Origin: an uncultured Clostridia bacterium
GTDB lineage: Bacteria; Bacillota; Clostridia; Oscillospirales; CAG-272
Direction of reading: 5' to 3'
Assembly (NCBI GenBank): GCA_937895775.1
Contig: CALBLD010000199.1
Coordinates: 1 to 27,822, forward strand
Length of the DNA: 27,822 nucleotides
How positions within the stretch are numbered: the stretch's first letter is position 1; the number at the start of each line of letters is the position of its first letter. The notes under the pieces are model-generated. The model was not told the DNA's origin. It did not search any database and saw nothing but the letters and a program-made list of their open reading frames with translations. The position numbers were made by a program, and so were the translations under genes. Positions 22,989-27,822 of this stretch are shown here, piece by piece.

Positions 22989-23018
22989 TGCTCCGCGACC
23001 TCTGCTCCTTTTCGTTTT

Positions 23019-24167
23019 TTACTTCATTCTGACCGGGCTGACCATGTAAAGGAAGTCCTCTCCCTTTTCCTCCTCATAGACCGGAAGAATGACGATCGAT
23101 GTCAGCTGTCCGTTCAGAATAAGCTCAACCTTGTCGGTATCGGCTGCACGCAGTGCGTCGAGCAGATAGCGGCAGTTGAAGCCGACGACAACGTCGTCTC
23201 CTTCATGATCAATCTGAATCTCATCGTATACCGAGCCGTTTGTCGATACCGAATTGAGTTTCAGCAGATCGCCTTCAAAGCTTGCCTTGACATATGATCT
23301 TGCCTGACCGAGAGTGCGATCCTCGGTGACGAGAGAGGCACGCTCAAGCGACGATATAAGTGCCGCGCGGTCGCATTTCACGACGGTTGCACGTGTTTTC
23401 GGAATTACTCTTTCGTAGTCTATATACTCCGAATCGATAAGTCTTGAGAAAAATGTCATTGTTTTCAGCTTGAATATGACATGCTTTCTCGCAAGCATGA
23501 TCTTTATCTTTTCCTCGTCGCCCATGAGACGCGAAAGCTGTCCGACAGTCTTTCCCGGAACGATAAACGCAAGATCAAGATCCGACTGATCCTTGTTGTT
23601 GTTTTCGAGTTCGCAGCTCTTTTCCCTTACCGCAAGACGGTTGCCGTCGCAGGCGGCAATCTTGATTTTTCCGTCCTTTATCGTGATGTATGCACCGCAG
23701 AGCATCGGACGGGTGTCCACTCCGTAACCTATCGAAAAGGAGGTCTGTGCGACTATCCGTTTGAGAACGTCGCAGCCGATCACGAATCCGCGGTCTCCGG
23801 TAAGTGCCGGAATGTTCGGGAATGCGTCTCCCGACATCGCATGCAGTTCGAATTTCGATTTGCCCGAAGTCACCGTGACAGCGCACTTTTCGTTTACCTC
23901 TATGGTGACATACAGATCGGGCATCGCCTTTATGATCCTGCATAGCTTTGACGCGTTTATTACGTAATTTCCCGCCTCTTCGATTCTGCAATCGATTTCG
24001 GTATAAAATCCCTTTTCGAGATCGTATGTGGTGATCGAGCATTTTCCGTTCTTTTCGGTTCTGAGTCTTATTCCCTCAACCACCGGAATTGCGTTTCTTT
24101 CGGCGACTGCGCACATTGAGCTGTCGATCGCCTCTTCAAGCACGGTTCTGTCAAACGTAAGTCTCAT
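23019..24167 (-). CDS. dnaN: DNA polymerase III beta sliding clamp
   Basis: DnaN forms the ring that holds replicative polymerase on DNA. The three-domain clamp pattern is visible: MRLTFDRTVLEEAIDSSMCAVAERNAIPVVEGIRLRTE at the start, SGKSKFELHAMSGDAFPNIP in domain 1, FSIGYGVDTRPMLCGAYITI in domain 2 (family: a.d.tRpvL.Gv), NCRYLLDALRAADTDKVELILNG and a C-terminal MVSPVRMK. Here residues SIGYGVDTRP replace the more usual A-x-S-x-D-E-x-R-P. Length 382 is slightly above normal. Start ATG 24167 follows AAAAGGAG. The gene lies on the far side of oriC from dnaA. Confidence 0.96.
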   Translation of the reverse strand: MRLTFDRTVLEEAIDSSMCAVAERNAIPVVEGIRLRTEKNGKCSITTYDLEKGFYTEIDCRIEEAGNYVINASKLCRIIKAMPDLYVTIEVNEKCAVTVTSGKSKFELHAMSGDAFPNIPALTGDRGFVIGCDVLKRIVAQTSFSIGYGVDTRPMLCGAYITIKDGKIKIAACDGNRLAVREKSCELENNNKDQSDLDLAFIVPGKTVGQLSRLMGDEEKIKIMLARKHVIFKLKTMTFFSRLIDSEYIDYERVIPKTRATVVKCDRAALISSLERASLVTEDRTLGQARSYVKASFEGDLLKLNSVSTNGSVYDEIQIDHEGDDVVVGFNCRYLLDALRAADTDKVELILNGQLTSIVILPVYEEEKGEDFLYMVSPVRMK

Positions 24168-24252
24168 AATTCTTCTCCTTTTCTTTCGCTTAAAACGTTA
24201 TCCGACCCCCATTTCTTTCCGGGTGACGGATCCGCCTGTGGACTTTTCCACG

Positions 24253-24280
24253 CTAATATAAATAAAATAAAATATATATC
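24253..24280. other. AT-rich DNA unwinding element
   Basis: Twenty-eight bases that are almost all A/T (AATATAAATAAAATAAAA and following) sit directly beside the DnaA-trios and between two groups of DnaA boxes. This is the expected place for initial melting and helicase loading. Confidence 0.8.
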
Positions 24281-24284
24281 AAGT

Positions 24285-24321
24285 CAGTAGTAGCAGTAGG
24301 GGCTGTGCAAACTGTGGACTT
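24285..24321 (+). promoter_or_regulatory. DnaA-trios plus GC patch and two abutting DnaA boxes
   Basis: CAG-TAG-TAG-CAG-TAG (24285-24299) is followed by GGG and then by two DnaA-box-like 9-mers that touch (24304-24312 TGTGCAAAC; 24313-24321 TGTGGACTT). This is the layout described for the basal origin unwinding element, in which DnaA spreads from the boxes along the 3'-GAT-5' trinucleotides into the AT-rich stretch. Confidence 0.8.
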
Positions 24322-24596
24322 CTTTTTTTTCGGTGCCGAAAACGCCTTTGTCCTGTATAAACCGGCATAAAGTCGTGCGTTTGCAGTCTTATTCCGGCTG
24401 ACTTTGATTTTTGCGGCTATGGAAAACTCTTTGGATTTTCTGTGGATTTTCCGCCGCACGGATGTTGTAATTACCGTCGGCGCACCGCCGAAAAAAGTTT
24501 TCCACAGACTGTCCACATGTTGGTTTAACAGGCTTTTACACATATCTGTTGTGTGTAAATTTTAAAATTGTTACCAAAGTATGAACAATACTCAGA

Positions 24597-24830
24597 TCAG
24601 TCAAACCTTTTTTTCATCGGCGATGAGGCTGTCTGCACAAGACAGACGAATCCGTCACAGAGCAGAAAGCTTTTCGGAATGTCTCTCGTTCTCGATCTGA
24701 CGCTGCCCTTTTTCTCGCTCTCGCGCAGAAAACGTCTTGTATCCGCCGACCGCGTGCTGTTGTCAAGATCGAATATTCCGATGACCTGCCTGTCGTCAAC
24801 CGAAAAATCGTGTGTGATGCTTATGAACAT
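24597..24830 (-). CDS. remB: DUF370 protein, RemB (YaaB)-like
   Basis: RemA/RemB proteins are small DNA-binding regulators; B. subtilis RemB sits near the origin and affects matrix genes. The 77-residue frame matches the family: MFISITHDFSVDDRQVIGIFDLDN at the start (B. subtilis RemB: M-Y-I-x-L-G-x-D-F...D-I-V-G-I-F-D), RRFLRESEKKG in the middle, and RDIPKSFLLCDG...YSS-like TASSPMKKRFD at the end (family: PKS...SS.TLKKR). Its ATG comes one base after the dnaA stop and its binding site (AAGGAG) lies within the end of dnaA, so the two are coupled. In B. subtilis the gene lies between recF and gyrB. Confidence 0.88.
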   Translation of the reverse strand: MFISITHDFSVDDRQVIGIFDLDNSTRSADTRRFLRESEKKGSVRSRTRDIPKSFLLCDGFVCLVQTASSPMKKRFD

Positions 24831-24831
24831 C

Positions 24832-26187
<1,356 letters not shown>

Positions 26188-26251
26188 GTTTTTTATATCT
26201 CCTTTATGTTCTGTATTTACATCCCACAGAGCGGTGCGTATTCCGACAAAA

Positions 26252-26339
26252 GCATGGCGAAAAAATGCCGTGCGTGTGTCAGGGTGTCACTCTGTGTGTT
26301 TGCCGTTCCCCGTAAAACACGGGGGCAGAAGGGAACGGC
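26252..26339 (-). promoter_or_regulatory. Stem-loops in the dnaA leader
   Basis: Two inverted repeats lie in the dnaA 5' UTR. GCCGTTCCC (26302-26310) pairs with GGGAACGGC (26331-26339), nine perfect bp; inside it CCCCGT / ACGGGG can form a six-bp hairpin that competes for the same G residues. A second stem (26252-26258 with 26267-26273) has seven pairs around an A-rich loop. No T-run follows on the transcribed strand. Function unknown. Confidence 0.6.
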
Positions 26340-26411
26340 GGGCAAAGCTCCGGCGGCGCAAAAAGGAGTTCCCGCTCGCCTGTGTGCGTCCGGGCAGGCT
26401 ATACCGCATCC

Positions 26412-26440
26412 ATTATAGCACAAAACGCTCCGGATTACAA
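26412..26440 (-). promoter_or_regulatory. dnaA promoter, sigma-A type with extended -10
   Basis: On the - strand TTGTAA (26440-26435) and a perfect TATAAT (26417-26412) are separated by 17 bp, and TGC precedes the -10, an extended -10. The start point should be near 26405, giving a leader of about 218 nt. No convincing DnaA box overlaps the promoter. Confidence 0.75.
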
Positions 26441-26472
26441 TAGATTTTTACATTTTTCTTGAAAATATATTA

Positions 26473-26501
26473 TTGAGTAAATTGAGTAAATATTATATAA
26501 T
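26473..26501 (+). promoter_or_regulatory. Upstream promoter candidate for rpmH
   Basis: TTGAGT (26473-26478) and TATAAT (26496-26501) with 17 bp between, in a strongly AT-rich stretch (26441-26580). It faces rpmH, in tandem with a stronger promoter at 26607-26635. The AT-rich setting raises the chance of a false match. Confidence 0.5.
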
Positions 26502-26606
26502 ATAAGAGTTTTTCCTGTTTTTTGATTGAAAACCCGGGCAAAAAGCGGAAAATATAAATTTTTTGTAAATTTTTCGGATAAAAGGGTCGGAGATCGGCAA
26601 ACACTA

Positions 26607-26635
26607 TTGACAAAGCCGTCCTTTTCATCTATAAT
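26607..26635 (+). promoter_or_regulatory. Main rpmH promoter, consensus sigma-A
   Basis: TTGACA (26607-26612) and TATAAT (26630-26635) are both exact consensus with the ideal 17-bp spacer. Transcription should start near 26642, giving a leader of about 150 nt before rpmH. This strength is expected for a ribosomal protein gene. Confidence 0.93.
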
Positions 26636-26658
26636 ATGCAAGCCGCAATCTGATCGGA

Positions 26659-26757
26659 GCCGGCGGAGGAATGAATCTGTCCCGTAATACAAGGGATCAT
26701 CCGCATTATCCGACGGCTGTTTTACAAGGGATCCGCCGCAAAACGGCGGTCTGTCCC
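26659..26757 (+). ncRNA. Structured rpmH leader (candidate cis-regulatory RNA)
   Basis: GCCGGCGGA (26659-26667) pairs with TCCGACGGC (26709-26717) with one mismatch, enclosing TCCC (26680-26683) paired with GGGA. A second stem, CCGCCG (26733-26738) with CGGCGG (26744-26749), can be extended by GGGA (26728-26731) with TCCC (26754-26757). The 11-mer TACAAGGGATC occurs twice. The element lies between the consensus promoter and rpmH. A 30-codon frame (26671-26763) also runs through it, with GGAGG only one base before its ATG. No known family is recognised. Confidence 0.45.
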
Positions 26758-26794
26758 CGCTGAACGTATTTACAATTGAAAGGAAGGTGTCGGA

Positions 26795-26929
26795 ATGAAG
26801 AGAACATATCAGCCCAAAAAGGCTACCAGAAATAAGGTACACGGCTTCCGTAAGAGAATGGCTACCGCCAACGGAAGAAAGGTACTCAAGAGAAGACGTC
26901 AGAAAGGCAGAGCTCAGCTCACCTACTGA
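26795..26929 (+). CDS. rpmH: Large ribosomal subunit protein bL34
   Basis: bL34 is a small, very basic protein of the 50S subunit. The 44-residue frame starts MKRTYQPKKATRNKVHGFRK and contains RMATANGRKVLKRRRQKGRAQ, the unmistakable L34 pattern. Start ATG 26795 has GAAAGGAAGG upstream. It is divergent from dnaA, the classical rpmH-dnaA arrangement at bacterial origins, and precedes rnpA. The His/Arg cluster after PKK usual in other bacteria is ATRNK here, a mild variant. Confidence 0.97.
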   Translation: MKRTYQPKKATRNKVHGFRKRMATANGRKVLKRRRQKGRAQLTY

Positions 26930-26941
26930 TATTTTTCACCG

Positions 26942-26985
26942 GAAACCCACCGATTGTGACAGCATTCGCATTTCGGGGGGTTTTC
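26942..26985 (+). terminator. Probable terminator or attenuator after rpmH
   Basis: GAAACCCACCGA (26942-26953) can pair with TCGGGGGGTTTTC (26973-26985) with one bulge, around a 19-nt loop, and TTTTCGTTTG follows or overlaps. It starts 13 bases after the rpmH stop. The long loop and imperfect T-tract suggest partial termination, lowering rnpA expression relative to rpmH. Confidence 0.5.
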
Positions 26986-26988
26986 GTT

Positions 26989-27104
26989 TGTCGGCAGGAT
27001 GCCGGGAAAGGGATTCACGCCGTCCGCACCGCTTTACGTTGCTCCGCACTGAGAAAAACGGAATGTCGGCAGGATCCCGGAGCATATGCAAAGGTCGCTC
27101 CGGG
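26989..27104 (+). repeat. Direct repeats and stem-loop in the rpmH-rnpA spacer
   Basis: The 349-bp gap between rpmH and rnpA (26930-27278) has no convincing gene. TGTCGGCAGGAT occurs at 26989-27000 and at 27064-27075, 75 bp apart, each followed by a CCGG-containing run. The second copy leads into a perfect inverted repeat, CCCGGAGC (27076-27083) with GCTCCGGG (27097-27104), around a 13-nt loop. There is no T-run after it. Role unknown. Confidence 0.6.
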
Positions 27105-27230
27105 CGATGTGTGTCCGCCTCCCGCTTCTCCGGAAAAAACAAAAAAACAGAGTTTCGAGGTCAACTGACGTTTTTTGCGGCACGTCGGCTCCTTTATATC
27201 TCTGAAACGGCTTTGTGAAATTATCCGAAA

Positions 27231-27262
27231 ACCGACTGCTGCGGCTTCGGCAGTCTCACGGT
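27231..27262 (+). promoter_or_regulatory. Stem-loop just before the rnpA ribosome binding site
   Basis: ACCG plus ACTGC (27231-27239) pairs with GCAGT plus CGGT (27250-27254 and 27259-27262), with a small CTCA bulge on the 3' side. The stem ends a few bases before GGGGGAAG (27267-27274), the rnpA binding site, so it could affect translation. Confidence 0.45.
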
Positions 27263-27278
27263 CAACGGGGGAAGAAAA

Positions 27279-27653
27279 ATGAAATTTCACGCGATATGCG
27301 AAAATCATCTTTTTGTCAAGGCATACAGGACGGGCAAAAAAGCCGTCTGTCCGGATGTTGTCATCTATGTTCTTCCCGACCGTCACGCAAATCTCTTGAA
27401 AAAACAGAATCCCGAAAAAAAGAAGATAAACCGCATAGGCATAACGGTCACCAAGACGGTCGGGAAGGCAGTCGTAAGGACAAGGGTCAGGAGAATAATC
27501 CGTGCGGGATTTTCGGGGGCTGTTGCCGACAGGCGTATCCGCACCGGATTTCTTATCGTTTTTGTCGGACGGCAGTCGGCGGCAGAATCAGACTCGGTAA
27601 GGATGAAGGATCAGATCGGAAAAGGGCTTGAAAGGCTCGGGATGTTTTTATGA
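27279..27653 (+). CDS. rnpA: Ribonuclease P protein component
   Basis: RnpA binds the RNase P RNA and helps it cut 5' leaders from pre-tRNA. The 124-residue length, basic composition and order behind rpmH fit. The family core is visible: FVKAYRTGKKAVCPDVVIYVLP (family: F..vy..Gk...s..lvly.l), RIGITVTKTVGKAVVRTRVRRIIRA (family: R.G..vsKk.GkAV.RNriKR..RE) and the C-terminal RTGFLIVFVGRQSAAES (family: ..D.v...R). In the signature the usual RNR is RTR. Start ATG 27279 follows GGGGGAAG. Its stop overlaps the yidD start in an ATGA. Confidence 0.95.
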   Translation: MKFHAICENHLFVKAYRTGKKAVCPDVVIYVLPDRHANLLKKQNPEKKKINRIGITVTKTVGKAVVRTRVRRIIRAGFSGAVADRRIRTGFLIVFVGRQSAAESDSVRMKDQIGKGLERLGMFL

Positions 27654-27822
27654 AAATGAACCCGTTTGCGTTTCTGCTCTCGCTCCCGATACGCTTTTAC
27701 CGTGCGGTAATTTCTCCGCTCAAAAGGACGCCGAGCTGCAGATTTACCCCGACCTGTTCGCGCTATGCGCTCGAAGCGCTTGCCGAATGGGGAGCGATAC
27801 GCGGCAGTGCGCTTGCGATATC
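27650..27822 (+). CDS. yidD: Membrane protein insertion efficiency factor YidD (partial, cut by window edge)
   Basis: YidD is a small protein at the membrane face that aids insertion with YidC. The first 57 residues are visible: FLLSLPIRFYRAVISPLKRTPSCRFTPTCSRYALEALAEWG, with the family's PxxCRFxPTCSxYAxEAL core and the amphipathic N-terminal helix. The start ATG 27650 overlaps the rnpA stop by four bases, as in many Bacillota, and yidC/oxaA would be expected next. Confidence 0.95.
   Translation, partial: MKMNPFAFLLSLPIRFYRAVISPLKRTPSCRFTPTCSRYALEALAEWGAIRGSALAI

Larger units (their letters stand above)
24234..24542. other. oriC: Origin of chromosomal replication (oriC)
   Basis: The stretch between remB and dnaN (24168-24596) has no coding signal. 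It holds DnaA-box-like 9-mers at 24237-24245 (TGTGGACTT), 24244-24252 (TTTTCCACG), 24304-24312 (TGTGCAAAC), 24313-24321 (TGTGGACTT), 24441-24449 (TGTGGATTT), 24498-24506 (TTTTCCACA), 24509-24517 (CTGTCCACA) and, weakly, 24534-24542 (TTTTACACA). None is the perfect TTATCCACA. An AT-only-like stretch (24253-24280) and DnaA-trios (24285-24299) lie between them. Reading away from dnaA, the order boxes, GC patch, trios, AT-rich stretch, dnaN matches the B. subtilis origin. Confidence 0.9.

Noticed and set aside
24253..24543. 96-codon - strand frame inside oriC
   Set aside because: It runs through DnaA boxes, trios and the AT-rich stretch; the composition is that of non-coding origin DNA.
26188..26400. 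Signal recognition particle RNA or another known structured RNA in the dnaA-rpmH gap
   Set aside because: I could not match the conserved loop sequences of 4.5S/6S or tmRNA; only the described stems are supported.
26435..26842. 135-codon - strand frame across the rpmH promoter
   Set aside because: It would cover the consensus rpmH promoter, the leader and the start of rpmH, and its end is AT-rich low-complexity sequence.

Overview
The window spans the chromosomal replication origin of a spore-forming member of the Clostridia. The evidence is a recognisable oriC, dnaA/remB/dnaN/recF/gyrB/gyrA and rpmH/rnpA/yidD around it, an intact spoIIE, and Gram-positive style lipoproteins and cell-wall genes. 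Base composition is moderately GC-rich by eye. A gut-type Oscillospirales/Ruminococcaceae-like lineage is my best guess, but it is inference and not shown by any single marker. There are no rRNA or tRNA genes, insertion sequences, phage genes or CRISPR arrays.

Left end (1-4067, + strand): the 3' part of a gene for an LCP (LytR-CpsA-Psr) homologue with a degenerate active site, a small lipoprotein, then the sporulation phosphatase gene spoIIE. An 11-bp inverted repeat lies directly before the spoIIE ribosome binding site. These genes point towards the origin. They meet the long leftward gene run at a strong hairpin terminator (4093-4121).

Middle (4125-26187, - strand): about 22 kb of genes all transcribed away from the origin. 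In transcription order they are dnaA, remB, [oriC], dnaN, recF, gyrB, a PfkB-family sugar kinase, three small membrane-anchored proteins, gyrA, a lipoprotein, a small membrane protein, recA, recX, a membrane protein, rimO, pgsA, a thymidylate-kinase-like gene, a DJ-1/PfpI gene, 5-formyl-THF cyclo-ligase, a CPBP protease, mltG and a CofE-like gene. Most gaps are under 70 bp and several stops and starts overlap, so much of this is likely operonic. The genes cover replication initiation, DNA supercoiling, recombination, ribosome modification, membrane lipid synthesis and wall synthesis.

Origin: oriC lies between remB and dnaN (about 24234-24542). It has DnaA-box-like 9-mers, an AT-rich unwinding stretch and a run of DnaA-trios followed by GGG and two abutting DnaA boxes. 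This is the same order as the Bacillus subtilis basal unwinding system. remB sits directly behind dnaA instead of between recF and gyrB, and no S4-domain gene (rlbA/yaaA) lies between dnaN and recF.

Right end (26188-27822): a divergent control region with an extended -10 dnaA promoter to the left and two tandem promoters for rpmH to the right. Both leaders contain strong stem-loops. rpmH, rnpA and the start of yidD follow on the + strand.

The most unusual content is the three-gene cassette between the sugar kinase and gyrA (17580-18710). One protein carries 19 cysteines at a strict three-residue spacing. One carries an FtsK-gamma-like winged helix behind an N-terminal membrane segment. All three share a hydrophobic segment followed by an (I/L)P-x-x-V motif. 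I do not recognise this as a described system.
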